From positions 1 to 64,000 of the forward strand of contig CACBGP010000003.1 of NCBI GenBank assembly GCA_902538745.1: DNA of 64,000 nt, read 5' to 3'. Of the stretch, positions 9,224 to 20,098 are shown piece after piece. Both the position numbers and the translations under genes were made by a program. Within the stretch, counting starts at the first letter, position 1. Every line of letters begins with the position of its first letter. Under the pieces are notes generated by a model. The model saw only the letters and a program-made list of their open reading frames with translations. It did no database searches and was not told the origin of the DNA. The DNA is from an uncultured Pelagibacteraceae bacterium (GTDB lineage Bacteria; Pseudomonadota; Alphaproteobacteria; Pelagibacterales; Pelagibacteraceae).

Positions 9224-10564
9224 TTATCCACATTTTTTCGGTGTAATGTTGTTTTCTTTAGCAAATTTCGCTGCAGATGCCTCTACAAGACCTCTAATAA
9301 ATGCAGGATCACCTGGAGCTTCCCAACCAGTTACCTGATTGAATTTAGTTCCATCCCATTGCATTACAGCAAATTTACCGGCACCTTCATGGTTTGCGCA
9401 TGAAATAGCAAATGGAGCTAACATTCCTCCGACTCCAAGTTCAGTAAGTCTAGCTTCAGTCATGTTTAAGTTTTCATAACCATCTCTAAACTCAGCACCA
9501 GTTACTGCCTTACCAACTTTGTTATGCATTTTTTGAGCAATTCTTAACGCCTCAATCCACATAACGGCAGCACCTAATCCTCTATTCCAGTAAACGGAAC
9601 CGATCCTATTTGGATCAGCTAAGTTACCTTTTCCGGCACCATATACTTTATCTTTAATGTCTTTAACTAATGGATATTCTCCTGGTAAAGCATTTGCAAC
9701 AGCATAAGTTCCCTTAGCTGCATCACCTGCTGGATACATATCCTCTTCGGCAGCACCGAATGTTACATACATCATTCTATCTCTTGGGAAATTAATTCTA
9801 GCAGCGTTAGTCATTGCTGTTGAATTCATTCCGGAACCCGCTCCCCAGAAAGTAACCCAATCAGGTTTTTCTTTTCTGATTTGCAGCCATTGAGATTGTT
9901 GCTCTAATCCTGGAGGTGGAATTGAGATTTCAATTAATTTCATTCCCCAATCAGAAGTTATTTTTCTCATTGCTGGAAGTGGTTCTCTTCCGTAAGCAGA
10001 GTCGATGTGTAAGTGAACGATTTTTTTACCTTTCATCTTATCTATACCGCCCTCTACTTGAGCCATAAACTTCAGTTTAACCGCTATTTGTGACCAGTAG
10101 TGACTTGCAGCATTAAATACCCAAGGCCACACTCTTCCATCAGCACCGTCAGTTCTTCCATAACCATATTGAGCTAAAACAACATTGTCTTTAGCCATAC
10201 GGTTAATTACAGCGTATGCTCCTGGTGTTCCTAAAGTATCAAACACTACTATTCTTTGACCATCTTTTTCTAAAAGCCTTTGGTAACATTCTACTGTTTT
10301 AACAGCGTTATATTCCGTCTCACACTCTTGCCATGTAAGCATTACTCCATTCACTCCACCTGTCATGTTTACATAGTTCATGTAATCAATTTGAGCCCCG
10401 TAGTAACCAGTACCCATTGCTGAGTAAGGTCCAACACGACTACTTGCTACTGGAAAATATTGTGTCTCAGCAGCAGATACACTTTGAGGTAAAGTAAGTG
10501 AAGAAAATAAAGCGATAACTACTGTTAGAGTAGAAGTTAGCCTTTTAATCATTTTTGCTAACAT
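9224..10564 (-). CDS. ABC transporter substrate-binding protein, branched-chain amino acid/amide type
   Basis: Signal peptide MLAKMIKRLTSTLTVVIALFSSLTLPQSVSAAE; start at 10564 preferred over 10597 because GGGAGG precedes it; 5' gene of the liv cluster. Confidence 0.88.
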   Translation of the reverse strand: MLAKMIKRLTSTLTVVIALFSSLTLPQSVSAAETQYFPVASSRVGPYSAMGTGYYGAQIDYMNYVNMTGGVNGVMLTWQECETEYNAVKTVECYQRLLEKDGQRIVVFDTLGTPGAYAVINRMAKDNVVLAQYGYGRTDGADGRVWPWVFNAASHYWSQIAVKLKFMAQVEGGIDKMKGKKIVHLHIDSAYGREPLPAMRKITSDWGMKLIEISIPPPGLEQQSQWLQIRKEKPDWVTFWGAGSGMNSTAMTNAARINFPRDRMMYVTFGAAEEDMYPAGDAAKGTYAVANALPGEYPLVKDIKDKVYGAGKGNLADPNRIGSVYWNRGLGAAVMWIEALRIAQKMHNKVGKAVTGAEFRDGYENLNMTEARLTELGVGGMLAPFAISCANHEGAGKFAVMQWDGTKFNQVTGWEAPGDPAFIRGLVEASAAKFAKENNITPKKCG

Positions 10565-10775
10565 TATTCCTCCCTTATGTTTAGTTATGTTAAACATTCT
10601 AATAAGCTATAATCTAACCACATAGCTTGGGTTTCTGCAATTAATAATCATTATTAAGAAGTAAAATAAAATCGTCACACATAAATAAACGATTACAACT
10701 AGAGATTGTTTAAAAATTTTAAATAGGAATTGTTCTCTAAGAAATTTATAAAAGTTTAATAATAACGTTTATTAA

Positions 10776-11558
10776 ATGAAAAAAATTTTAATAGTTGAGG
10801 GTAATACGGCTGAAGAAAACGGGAGTTTTACAAAGGCAGGTATTAAAACTCACACTGAAAGTTTAAAGGAGAGCTTGGATTATCTCAATAAAGAATTAAT
10901 CTTAGAAGTTGTAAATCCCTCATCAGATAAAAATATTCAAGTTTTCAACGAAAAGCTTAAATCATATGATGGACTAATATGGGGAGGGAGCAGCCTTAAC
11001 ATTTATAACGATACTCCAGAGATTAGAAGGCAAATTGAATTCATGAAAAATTGTCAAAATAAAGTTAAAAATATTTTAGGGATCTGCTGGGGCATGCAAG
11101 TGGCTGTAACTGCTGCAGGAGGTCAGGTTAAAAAAGCTAATACATCTCATGTTGGTATCGCAAAAGAAATTGAGATAAATGAATATGGTTTAAAACATCC
11201 ATTATATAAAGATAAAGAAAAAAAATTTAATTCTCCCGCTTTTAATTATGACGAAGTTGTGAAAATACCTGAAAAAGGTATTTGTCTTGCATCTAATAAA
11301 ATTAATAAAGTCCAAAGTTTGTATTTTCAAATAAATAAAACTAGAGTTTGGGGCTTGCAATATCATCCTGAAATAACTTATGAAAAAATGATAAGTTTGA
11401 TTAATTTTAGAAGAAAAAGATTAATTGAATATAGAAAAGTATTCAAAAATGAAAATGATCTTGAAAATCACATATCTTTTATTGAAAAAGAAATTCAGGT
11501 TACAGTTAAAGAAAAAAAAATGTTAGAACTTAAAAATTGGCTTAAAGAATTAAATTAA
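10776..11558 (+). CDS. Type 1 glutamine amidotransferase (GMP-synthase-like)
   Basis: [18 protein letters not shown] nucleophile elbow; [12 protein letters not shown]. Confidence 0.82.
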   Translation: MKKILIVEGNTAEENGSFTKAGIKTHTESLKESLDYLNKELILEVVNPSSDKNIQVFNEKLKSYDGLIWGGSSLNIYNDTPEIRRQIEFMKNCQNKVKNILGICWGMQVAVTAAGGQVKKANTSHVGIAKEIEINEYGLKHPLYKDKEKKFNSPAFNYDEVVKIPEKGICLASNKINKVQSLYFQINKTRVWGLQYHPEITYEKMISLINFRRKRLIEYRKVFKNENDLENHISFIEKEIQVTVKEKKMLELKNWLKELN

Positions 11559-13240
11559 AATAAACCCTCAATTTGCCCTTTTTGATTTAATTTAATAGTA
11601 TCAGCTGCTGGCTTTCTTGGTAATCCTGGCATCGTCATTATTGACCCACAAATGACTACCACAAATTCTGCTCCTGAAGATAATCTTACTTCTCTTATTG
11701 GTATTTCATGATTTGAGGGGGCACCTTTGAGTTTGGGGTCTGTTGAAAAACTAAATTGAGTTTTTGCAATACAAACCGGTAAATTTCCGTGACCATTATC
11801 CTCAAAAACTTTTAATTGTTCTTTAACTTTGTCATCAGCTGTTATTTTATCAGCTTTATAGATTTGTTTAGCGATTAACTCTATCTTATCCCAGAGTTTA
11901 AGATTGTTATTATATAAAAAATTAAATTTATTTTTGTTATTTTTGCAGACTTTAACAACTTTTTTGGCAAGATCTTTGGTCCCATTTCCACCCTTAGCCC
12001 AATGCTTACATTCACTGACTTCAACTTTCTTTTTTTTACAAAAATTTAAAACAGTTTTAACTTCTTTTTTTGTGTCTAGCGCAAAATGATTTATGGCTAC
12101 TATCGGTTCTAAACCAAATTTTTTTATGTTTGTTATATGTCTTTCCAAGTTAACCAATCCTCTTTCTAACGCCGATATATCCTCTTTTTTTAAGTCCTCT
12201 TTTTCAACTCCTCCATGCATTTTTAATGCTCTTATTGTTGCAACAATTACTACACAGCTGGGGGTTAATCCTGCTTTCCTGCATTTAATATTTAAAAACT
12301 TTTCTGCACCAAGATCTGCACCAAATCCTGCTTCAGTAACTACATAATCAGATAGTTTTAAAGCAGTTTTTGTTGCAATAACTGAATTGCACCCATGAGC
12401 AATGTTCGCAAATGGACCGCCATGAATAATTGCTGGATTATTTTCTAAAGTTTGAGTTACATTTGGTCTTATTGCTTCCTTAAGCAAAACAGTCATTGGA
12501 CCATGAGCATTTATATCTCTTGCATAAAGTGGGCTTCCTTTTTTATCATATGCAAAAGTAATATTACCAATTCTTTTTTCTAAATCTTTTAAATCGTTAG
12601 ACAGACAAAAAATAGCCATCACCTCTGATGCAACTGTTATATCGAAACCATCAACTCTTTTGAAATCTTTAGCAACCCCACTAGTATTAATATCAATAAA
12701 TCTAAGAGCGCGGTCATTCATATCCATTACACGTTTCCAAACTATTTTGTTTTCATCTATATTTAGTTTGTTACCCCAATAAATATGGTTATCTATCATT
12801 GCTGAAAGTAAATTGTGTGCTGAAGTGATAGCATGGAAATCACCCGTAAAATGTAAATTTATTTGCTCCATAGGAACAACTTGGGCGTAACCACCCCCAG
12901 CAGCACCACCTTTCATTCCAAATGATGGACCTAAACTTGGTTCCCTAAGACAAACGATAGATTTTTTACCAATTTTATTTAAGCCATCACTTAAACCAAC
13001 TGAAGTAGTTGTTTTTCCCTCACCTGCTGGTGTTGGCGTTATTGCAGTGACTAAAATTAATTTACCATCCTTTTTTTTCTTCAGTTTATCTAAAAATTCA
13101 AAATTAATTTTTGCAATATGTCTACCCATTGGACTGAAAGCACTGCTCTTATCTGGAACTTTAATTTTTGCTAAAATTTTACCTATCGGTTTCATTTTAG
13201 CTTTTCTTGCTATTTCTATATCTGATTTTACTTTAGCCAT
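11555..13240 (-). CDS. fhs: Formate--tetrahydrofolate ligase
   Basis: [59 protein letters not shown]. Confidence 0.97.
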   Translation of the reverse strand: MAKVKSDIEIARKAKMKPIGKILAKIKVPDKSSAFSPMGRHIAKINFEFLDKLKKKKDGKLILVTAITPTPAGEGKTTTSVGLSDGLNKIGKKSIVCLREPSLGPSFGMKGGAAGGGYAQVVPMEQINLHFTGDFHAITSAHNLLSAMIDNHIYWGNKLNIDENKIVWKRVMDMNDRALRFIDINTSGVAKDFKRVDGFDITVASEVMAIFCLSNDLKDLEKRIGNITFAYDKKGSPLYARDINAHGPMTVLLKEAIRPNVTQTLENNPAIIHGGPFANIAHGCNSVIATKTALKLSDYVVTEAGFGADLGAEKFLNIKCRKAGLTPSCVVIVATIRALKMHGGVEKEDLKKEDISALERGLVNLERHITNIKKFGLEPIVAINHFALDTKKEVKTVLNFCKKKKVEVSECKHWAKGGNGTKDLAKKVVKVCKNNKNKFNFLYNNNLKLWDKIELIAKQIYKADKITADDKVKEQLKVFEDNGHGNLPVCIAKTQFSFSTDPKLKGAPSNHEIPIREVRLSSGAEFVVVICGSIMTMPGLPRKPAADTIKLNQKGQIEGLF

Positions 13241-13306
13241 TTATTCAAAATATAATATTTGTTTAATACGTGTTTTTAGTTCATCTAAAATTAAAATATA
13301 GTGTTT

Positions 13307-14155
13307 TCAGTCTCTTGTAGCAATATAAACTCCAACAGATGTTACAATAAAGCCGACAATATCCAAATTAGTTAATTTTTCATTTAAAAAAAACCAGGCC
13401 ATTAAAGCTGAAGTTGATGGAATTAAAAAAAATATCGAGACAGTTTTGCTTGCTGAATTTTTTTTAATTAAAAGCATTAAGATTGTAAAAGCACCAAAAG
13501 AGACAAGCAGTACTTGATGGCTCATTGCAATGATAAAAACCTTGTTAAAATTTATATATGGTTCAGCAAGGAAAATTACTATTAGAACATGAAACAAACA
13601 TCCCCCAAATGCTTGGTAAAAATTACTTACTGATAAAGGTAAGTTTTTACTTATCTTTTTCTGCCAAATTGTAGATATTGTAATTGATAATAAAGCTATG
13701 ATTGTTGCAATAAGTCCTAATAAAGGAATACCAGAACCAATGTCTAAACCCAAAACTAAAGAGGCGCCCATGAAACCAAGTAAAACCCCAATCCATTGTT
13801 GGGTAGTTATTTTCTCATCAAGGATAGGTCCACTTAAGATGTTTGTTAAAACCGGTTGAAGAGTGACTATCAAAGCTGCTATTCCTACTGGCATTCCAAT
13901 TGAGATTGAGTAAAAAACTCCACCTAAATAAAATCCATGAAAAAGCACACCACTTAAAACAGCCTCGGCTATTTTTCTCTTATTTGTAATTAATGATTGT
14001 TTTAAATAAAAAGAGAAAAAATAGAAACCAAGAGCTACAAAAAAAAACCTAAATGCCAATGCTGCAAAAGGGTCACTATTATCTACAATTGGCTTAGTGG
14101 TTATAAATGCTGAGGACCATAGCAGAATAAAAATAAGAGGATATATTCTAATCAC
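13307..14155 (-). CDS. EamA/DMT family transporter
   Basis: About 10 hydrophobic segments, two EamA-like repeats (LWSSAFITTKP...). Confidence 0.85.
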   Translation of the reverse strand: MIRIYPLIFILLWSSAFITTKPIVDNSDPFAALAFRFFFVALGFYFFSFYLKQSLITNKRKIAEAVLSGVLFHGFYLGGVFYSISIGMPVGIAALIVTLQPVLTNILSGPILDEKITTQQWIGVLLGFMGASLVLGLDIGSGIPLLGLIATIIALLSITISTIWQKKISKNLPLSVSNFYQAFGGCLFHVLIVIFLAEPYINFNKVFIIAMSHQVLLVSFGAFTILMLLIKKNSASKTVSIFFLIPSTSALMAWFFLNEKLTNLDIVGFIVTSVGVYIATRD

Positions 14156-14193
14156 TTTTGCTTTGACATGTTAATTATCATTTTTACAGTTTA

Positions 14194-14631
14194 CTAATCA
14201 GTAATATTCAATTTAATAAATTCATTTTGTTTAGTCTCCTTGCACCATAATTCATAACTTTCACACATTCTCCAAATATGATCAAACGCTCTCTGGGATA
14301 TTTCAAGTGGTAAATTATTTTTAGTATCATAAAGATCTGGAAACTGGATGAGCTGTTTTACCATTACATCTTTTTGAATTTTCAATAGTCTTATTGTTTC
14401 TTCTGGAATTTTTTTATTTGTTTTTAAATCGATAAATTTATTTTTTTCTAACTCTTTCAGCCAATCATCATGGAATTTTCCACTACTAATATTTTTATAA
14501 GTCCCGTTACCAATAAAAGCATCGATAGCCTTTTTGTTTGAAAAGTTTGAGTTCTTTCTTTTGATTTCTGAAATTTCTAAATAGATTACCTCTGCAACAA
14601 ATAAAACATACGGCTTGTCTTTAGATTGCAT
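14194..14631 (-). CDS. Hypothetical protein
   Basis: 145-aa ORF in a compact same-strand arrangement with the racemase gene. Confidence 0.6.
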   Translation of the reverse strand: MQSKDKPYVLFVAEVIYLEISEIKRKNSNFSNKKAIDAFIGNGTYKNISSGKFHDDWLKELEKNKFIDLKTNKKIPEETIRLLKIQKDVMVKQLIQFPDLYDTKNNLPLEISQRAFDHIWRMCESYELWCKETKQNEFIKLNITD

Positions 14632-14634
14632 TGA

Positions 14635-15381
14635 TTATTTTCGATATTTTTTCATTGCAGCATTTGCTAAAATTAAATTTGGATCTAAAAAAATTTTTGA
14701 TTTCTTGATTTTATCGAATGATTTAAAGGCAAATATTGCTATGGGCAATTCTGTGCAACCAAGAATAATTTTTTTGCACTTCTTTTTGATCAAGAAGTTT
14801 ATAGCTGGTTTAATTCTCTTAGCTGCTGCCTTTACGTTTCCCATTTTAACAAGTTTAATTGCATGGTTTACAGAATTTTTTTGAATTAATTTATTTGGGT
14901 GTATCAATTTATAATTCGTATCGAAAAATTTATTGTATACACCTGTCATTATAGTTCCTTCCGTAGCAAGTAAGCCTATAGGTGAGTTTTTTTTACACGT
15001 CCTTTTTGTATGAATATAGACTTCTTTTGGCATATTTATTATTGGTAATTTTATTTTTTTTTTTAAATCATCATACCAATAATGTGCTGTGTTACATGGA
15101 ATAACAATAAACTTACATTTATCTTTTTTAAGCAATCTGCATCCTTTGAGCAAACTGTCTAAGACTAATCTATATTTTTTTTTATTTTTTGAATTTGAAA
15201 ATCTATTTGTTAATCTACTTGTCTGAATTCCAATCGACTCAGGTCGACCAGGTATATTAGATTTATTATAAAGTAAAAATAGAGGATAATCTTGATCAAT
15301 TTTTCCTCTATTTAACACTGCAAGTTTATTACAGAAATCAAGACCTGCTTGTGTTCCCATTCCACCAAGAATACCAATCAT
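14635..15381 (-). CDS. Aspartate/glutamate racemase family protein
   Basis: MIGILGGMGTQAGLDF, VIPCNTAHYWYD, ILGCTELPIA. Confidence 0.88.
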   Translation of the reverse strand: MIGILGGMGTQAGLDFCNKLAVLNRGKIDQDYPLFLLYNKSNIPGRPESIGIQTSRLTNRFSNSKNKKKYRLVLDSLLKGCRLLKKDKCKFIVIPCNTAHYWYDDLKKKIKLPIINMPKEVYIHTKRTCKKNSPIGLLATEGTIMTGVYNKFFDTNYKLIHPNKLIQKNSVNHAIKLVKMGNVKAAAKRIKPAINFLIKKKCKKIILGCTELPIAIFAFKSFDKIKKSKIFLDPNLILANAAMKKYRK

Positions 15382-15473
15382 AACTTATAGCTTCTTTTTG
15401 ATAAAAGTTTATTGGCCATAAAAATGAAATACTTAAATTATTTGATTGATACAGCCAATAAAATTTTTGAAAA

Positions 15474-15680
15474 TTATGCAGTTTTTAAGTTAACTGCTGA
15501 AGGACCTTTAGGACCATCTTCAACATCGAAAGTCAAAGCTTGACCCTCATCTAAACCATTCATGCCAGCATCTCTCACTGCTGAAACGTGAACAAATACA
15601 TCTTTTTCTTTGTCTTCTCGTTCAATAAAACCATAACCTTTAGTCGGATTGAACCATTTTACTTTACCTTGTAGACTCAT
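15474..15680 (-). CDS. cspA: Cold shock protein
   Basis: [34 protein letters not shown]1/RNP2. Confidence 0.95.
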   Translation of the reverse strand: MSLQGKVKWFNPTKGYGFIEREDKEKDVFVHVSAVRDAGMNGLDEGQALTFDVEDGPKGPSAVNLKTA

Positions 15681-15790
15681 ATTTTTACTTATTGTTATGT
15701 TAATTTATCACTTATAATTAAGTAATTGTGCCTTTCTTTAAAATTTTAAGTCTTTTGTCAACTAAATTGATATACTTACTAGTTTAAATA

Positions 15791-16258
15791 TTAATCATTG
15801 CTAATTAGTTTTGTAAAATAAAGAGAATTTACGTCCTCTTTATAATGCGCAAAAGGCGCACAAGGCTGAAAGTTACAACTTTTAAATAACTTTCTTGCAG
15901 GTTCAAAAAATTCTCCAGAACCTGTTTCAATACTAATTCTAAGAATATTTAGATTTTTTGCTTCATTGATTAAATGTTTTATTATCTTAATTCCGTTTCC
16001 TTTATTTCTAAAGTTATCATGAACTCTTATTGACTTAAATTCACCATGGTCTTTACTTAAAAATTTAAGTGCACCACATCCCATTAAGTTATTATTTTCC
16101 CATAAACTCCAAAATTTTATAGATGAAACCTTTAGACCAGGGATATCCAGAACATGGGCACTTCCCTCTGGGGATGCAGCTCTTAATTCTTTAAAATGTT
16201 TTGTAAGAAGTTCATTTACTTCTGGATGATCAAAATTTCCTTCTATTGACTCTATCAT
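15791..16258 (-). CDS. GNAT family N-acetyltransferase
   Basis: IRVHDNFRNKGNGIKIIKHLINEAK acetyl-CoA binding motif; IETGSGEFFEPARKLF. Confidence 0.85.
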   Translation of the reverse strand: MIESIEGNFDHPEVNELLTKHFKELRAASPEGSAHVLDIPGLKVSSIKFWSLWENNNLMGCGALKFLSKDHGEFKSIRVHDNFRNKGNGIKIIKHLINEAKNLNILRISIETGSGEFFEPARKLFKSCNFQPCAPFAHYKEDVNSLYFTKLISND

Positions 16259-17304
16259 TTTATCAAAGTAGTGATGTGTCCCATCTTCCTTTTAGCTTTA
16301 ATTTCTTTTTTTAAATAATCAAAAAAAAATTCGTTTTCACCTAAATTATTACTTTTTCTATATTGCTCAATCTGACTTCCTATTAAATTAACCATCTTTG
16401 CATTAGATAGTTTTTTTAATGAGACTTTTTTTAGAGAACAAACTGCTCTTACATGATTTTCAAATTGGCTAACGTTGTAAGCGTTGATAGTGAGATGACC
16501 AGAATTATGTACTCTAGGAGCAATTTCGTTAACAAATAAATTTTCATTTCTATCTATAAAAAATTCTACACAAAGAGTTCCTATAAACTTTAACTCTTCA
16601 GCAATATCCATAGCCCAATTTTTTGATTGTTTAAAAATATTTTCACTTATATCAGCAGGTATACTGGAGTATTTAAGTATTTGATCTTCATGAATATTTT
16701 CTATGGGTTCATAAATTTCATATTCGTTATTTCCAAATCTTGTAATAATCACTGAAATTTCTTTTTTAAGTTTTACTAATTTTTCAAGTATGTAGCCTTT
16801 GGAAAAATCTATATTTAACGCATCCACTTCTGTAATTTCTTTAATAGGGTATTGGCCTTTACCATCGTAACCCATAGTTGTTGTTTTTAAAATACCTGGA
16901 AGTAAATCGTTCAAAGAATCTAAGTCAGACTTTTTATCAACAGATGCATATTGTGTGGTTCTAATATTAAGTTTATTTACAAAATCTTTCTCAGCTAACC
17001 TGTGTTGTATCAGTCTATTGATAGATGGTTTTGGTAATACAGGCTTTGTCTTATTGATTTCATTGAGAGTTTCAAATGGAATATTTTCAAATTCGTATGT
17101 AGCGATATCTATCTTTTCAATAAATTCATTAATTTTTTCTTTTTCATCGTATCTACCACAAATAAACTCATCACAAAAATTTTTTGCTGGTGCATCTAAA
17201 TCATCACAATAGATTACTGTTTTTACATTTAATTTTTGTGCAGCATTTGAAAGCATACTGCCAAGTTGACCGCCACCGATAATGCCTAATTTTATTTCTG
17301 ACAT
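16255..17304 (-). CDS. purK: 5-(carboxyamino)imidazole ribonucleotide synthase
   Basis: GIIGGGQLGSMLSNAA, TTTMGYDGKGQYPI, FVNEIAPRVHNSGHLTI. Confidence 0.93.
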   Translation of the reverse strand: MSEIKLGIIGGGQLGSMLSNAAQKLNVKTVIYCDDLDAPAKNFCDEFICGRYDEKEKINEFIEKIDIATYEFENIPFETLNEINKTKPVLPKPSINRLIQHRLAEKDFVNKLNIRTTQYASVDKKSDLDSLNDLLPGILKTTTMGYDGKGQYPIKEITEVDALNIDFSKGYILEKLVKLKKEISVIITRFGNNEYEIYEPIENIHEDQILKYSSIPADISENIFKQSKNWAMDIAEELKFIGTLCVEFFIDRNENLFVNEIAPRVHNSGHLTINAYNVSQFENHVRAVCSLKKVSLKKLSNAKMVNLIGSQIEQYRKSNNLGENEFFFDYLKKEIKAKRKMGHITTLIK

Positions 17305-17309
17305 TAATC

Positions 17310-17801
17310 TTACTTAGGTCTTTTTTTTACAGATTTTGTTTGTGATGCACGCCATTTTTCTAATCTCTTACTTACATTAGAATTATTATTTGCAATTATA
17401 GATGCAGCGAGTAATGCTGCGTTTATCGCTCCATCATTTCCTATAGCTAGTGTTCCTACTGGGATGCCCTTAGGCATTTGAGCAATTGACAAAAGACTAT
17501 CTAAGCCTTTAAGTTTTTTACTTTCAATTGGAACACCCAAAACAGGAATTGAAGTCAAAGCTGCAATCATTCCAGGTAAATGCGCAGATCCTCCGGCACC
17601 AGCGATTATAACACTAATATTATTTTTTTTTGCTTTACTAGAAAATTCATACATTCTTTTGGGTGTTCTATGAGCTGAAATTATTTTAGTTTCAAATTTA
17701 ACACCGAGAATTTTAAGTACTTTTGCAGCTAATTTCATTGTTTTATAGTCCGATTGACTACCCATCACCAATGCTACTTTTTGATTTTTGTTCTTTTTCA
17801 T
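17310..17801 (-). CDS. purE: 5-(carboxyamino)imidazole ribonucleotide mutase
   Basis: [41 protein letters not shown]; start taken at the internal Met (MKKNKNQK), ORF open to 17849. Confidence 0.93.
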   Translation of the reverse strand: MKKNKNQKVALVMGSQSDYKTMKLAAKVLKILGVKFETKIISAHRTPKRMYEFSSKAKKNNISVIIAGAGGSAHLPGMIAALTSIPVLGVPIESKKLKGLDSLLSIAQMPKGIPVGTLAIGNDGAINAALLAASIIANNNSNVSKRLEKWRASQTKSVKKRPK

Positions 17802-17904
17802 CGAAAAATTTGAATATAATCTTATTTCAAAATTAAATAAAAATTTCAATAAAATAAATAAAACTAAAAAAAAGTGTTAATATCATTAATAATGTTTTCA
17901 TAAA

Positions 17905-18060
17905 ATGAGCGATGATAAAGATTTTGATAATTCAAAAGAGTTAGACGATATTTGTGATGAGTGTAAAAAGGAAGATGAGAGTGTTACTCAAAATTTAATT
18001 TTAACAGGATTTAAAATTTGCAAATCGTGCAGAGTTTCAAAAACAATTTTTCCGATTTAA
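17905..18060 (+). CDS. Small 51-aa protein with two CxxC pairs (zinc-ribbon-like)
   Basis: Manual translation: MSDDKDFDNSKELDDICDECKKEDESVTQNLILTGFKICKSCRVSKTIFPI; CxxC...CxxC; too short for the provided track. Confidence 0.6.
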   Translation: MSDDKDFDNSKELDDICDECKKEDESVTQNLILTGFKICKSCRVSKTIFPI

Positions 18061-18599
18061 ATACTATTTACTGGTAAAGCATTCATTCTACTCATTACAA
18101 AAGAAATAGATAAGAAGACAATAATTAGAAAAGATAAGAACACAATTCCAAAAGATTTTAAATTTGATTTAAAATTTAAAATTTGTCTTGTTGAGATAAT
18201 TAGCGCAGCGAAAATCCAAAATTGAGTAATAAAAATTATTGGTATCATTAACTCAGGAGTAACAGCAAAGAATCTCAGTAGACCAGGAGCGTGAGCAAAT
18301 CCAACAAAAGTTAACACTTTTTTAAAAGAGACTTTTGTTTGTTTATCAGGAAATATCTTCACTCCCAAAACATAAATTAAAATTGCCCAAATAAACCAAG
18401 TCAAAATTGCTGTTAGTCCTGACATCCCAATAGCTGTTTTGATGACTGTATTTGCAGCTACAGCACCCGCAACTCCATCTAAGATCATAATTAATCCAGC
18501 AAAATAAATTGAGGCTTCACCAAAATTTCTACTATCTGTATAAAGAGACTTGTCTAATTTAATAGACTTAAAGATAATATTTAAAAACTCTCCAAACAT
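18057..18599 (-). CDS. YIP1-like integral membrane protein
   Basis: Five hydrophobic segments; LTWFIWAILIYVLGVKIFPDKQT...FVGFAHAPGLLRFF. Confidence 0.7.
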   Translation of the reverse strand: MFGEFLNIIFKSIKLDKSLYTDSRNFGEASIYFAGLIMILDGVAGAVAANTVIKTAIGMSGLTAILTWFIWAILIYVLGVKIFPDKQTKVSFKKVLTFVGFAHAPGLLRFFAVTPELMIPIIFITQFWIFAALIISTRQILNFKSNLKSFGIVFLSFLIIVFLSISFVMSRMNALPVNSI

Positions 18600-18704
18600 T
18601 TAATTTTTTTTATTTTTTTGCTCTTTGTATGAAACAATCAATGGAAAGACTATTAAAGCAATAATTATGATAATGCAAATTCCAATTAAAAAACCTTTAG
18701 ACAT
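18600..18704 (-). CDS. 34-aa single-TM microprotein immediately upstream of the YIP1-like gene
   Basis: Manual translation: MSKGFLIGICIIIIIALIVFPLIVSYKEQKNKKN*; stop codon abuts the next ATG. Confidence 0.5.
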   Translation of the reverse strand: MSKGFLIGICIIIIIALIVFPLIVSYKEQKNKKN

Positions 18705-18739
18705 TTAGATTAAAAATAATCTAGCTCTTTTAAAGACTA

Positions 18740-20098
18740 TTAACCTGAAACCACCTCTCTTGTATTTGCATTAAAAGACTCTTTAAATGGTATATCAACT
18801 ATAACTGCATCTACCGGCTGACCTGGACTATTTGAATATTTCTCCGGAAGATGAACTTTAAATTTGGTTCCAACTTTTCCCTTCGGAAAACCATTTGCAT
18901 TCAGAGTCCCGTCAAAAGGAACGTAGCCCATTGCAATATTAGTCTTTTTTTCAGGATGCCACCAAGGAGAGGTAATAAATCCAACAGGATCACCACCATT
19001 TGCATTTGAGATTAACCAAAAATCAGGTGCATAATCTTCTATTGGCTTTCCACCCAGTTCTAAACCAACTAATTGCAGTTTGTAAGGTTTCTTTCCTGCT
19101 TTTATTTCTGACTTCATTTTTTCTAAAACTTCTTTACCTACATAGTCAGACTTTTTATTCCATTCTCCTTTACCAGATAAAGAAACTTGATAACCGAGAT
19201 TACACTGAAAAGGATTATGTTGTTGATCCATATCTTGTCCCCAAGAAAGTATACCTGCTTGGATTCTTCTGTGGTGAGCTGGAGCAATAACCATCAAATT
19301 ATGTTTTTCACCAGCTTTTAGAACAGCGTTCCACATATCATCCGCGTATATCGTGGCATTTCTTAAATAAATCTCATATCCAGCTTCTCCAGAGAAACCA
19401 GATTGTGAAATTACACAACTTCTTCCTCCTATTTTTGCCTCAGCTAATCCGTAAAAAGGCATATTATCCAAATCAAACTGATCACCACAAAGATCTTTCA
19501 TTAAAGCTTTAGATTTAGGACCTTGTATTTGAACTGGGCAATGGTCAGTTTCTTCAATTTTACAATTAAATCTTCCATCAGCGTTTACGCCTTGTAGATA
19601 CATTCCAATGTCTGAGTCTGATAGAGAAAACCAAAATTCATCTTCTGAAATTCTTAAAAGAATTGGATCATTTAAAACTCCACCATAGGCATTACATAAA
19701 ATTACATATCTTGCTCTCATTGGTGAAATTTTCGTTGCATCTCTGGTTATTACATAGTCTACAAATTTTTCTGCATCTGGACCCTTAACTCTTATTTGTC
19801 TTTCAACAGCAACGTTCCACATTGTGACATGGTTTACGATTGCATCGTATTCAACCATCGCTCCACCATCTTCAGGTTTAACATACCCTCTTGGATGATA
19901 AATTCGATTGTATACTGTTGCCCTCCAACATCCTGCTTGCATAGATAAATGCCAATAAGGTGATTTTCTAACTCTTGTAGAAATTAACATTTCAACTTTA
20001 GTAGGACCACTTTGTCTTAAGTTATAAGGGACTTCTCTATCAGACTGATCGACTGATGTTGCATGTTTTAATTTTGTGTAATCAAATTCTTTAGACAT
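18740..20098 (-). CDS. GcvT-family (aminomethyltransferase/DmdA/LigM-like) THF-dependent protein
   Basis: RQIRVKGPDAEKFVDYVITRDATKI, ISQSGFSGEAGYEIYL; next to a MetF-like gene. Confidence 0.78.
   Translation of the reverse strand: MSKEFDYTKLKHATSVDQSDREVPYNLRQSGPTKVEMLISTRVRKSPYWHLSMQAGCWRATVYNRIYHPRGYVKPEDGGAMVEYDAIVNHVTMWNVAVERQIRVKGPDAEKFVDYVITRDATKISPMRARYVILCNAYGGVLNDPILLRISEDEFWFSLSDSDIGMYLQGVNADGRFNCKIEETDHCPVQIQGPKSKALMKDLCGDQFDLDNMPFYGLAEAKIGGRSCVISQSGFSGEAGYEIYLRNATIYADDMWNAVLKAGEKHNLMVIAPAHHRRIQAGILSWGQDMDQQHNPFQCNLGYQVSLSGKGEWNKKSDYVGKEVLEKMKSEIKAGKKPYKLQLVGLELGGKPIEDYAPDFWLISNANGGDPVGFITSPWWHPEKKTNIAMGYVPFDGTLNANGFPKGKVGTKFKVHLPEKYSNSPGQPVDAVIVDIPFKESFNANTREVVSG

Noticed and set aside
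11904-12347. Plus-strand ORFs opposite fhs (11904..12089, 12093..12347)
   Set aside because: Shadow ORFs of a highly conserved gene on the other strand.
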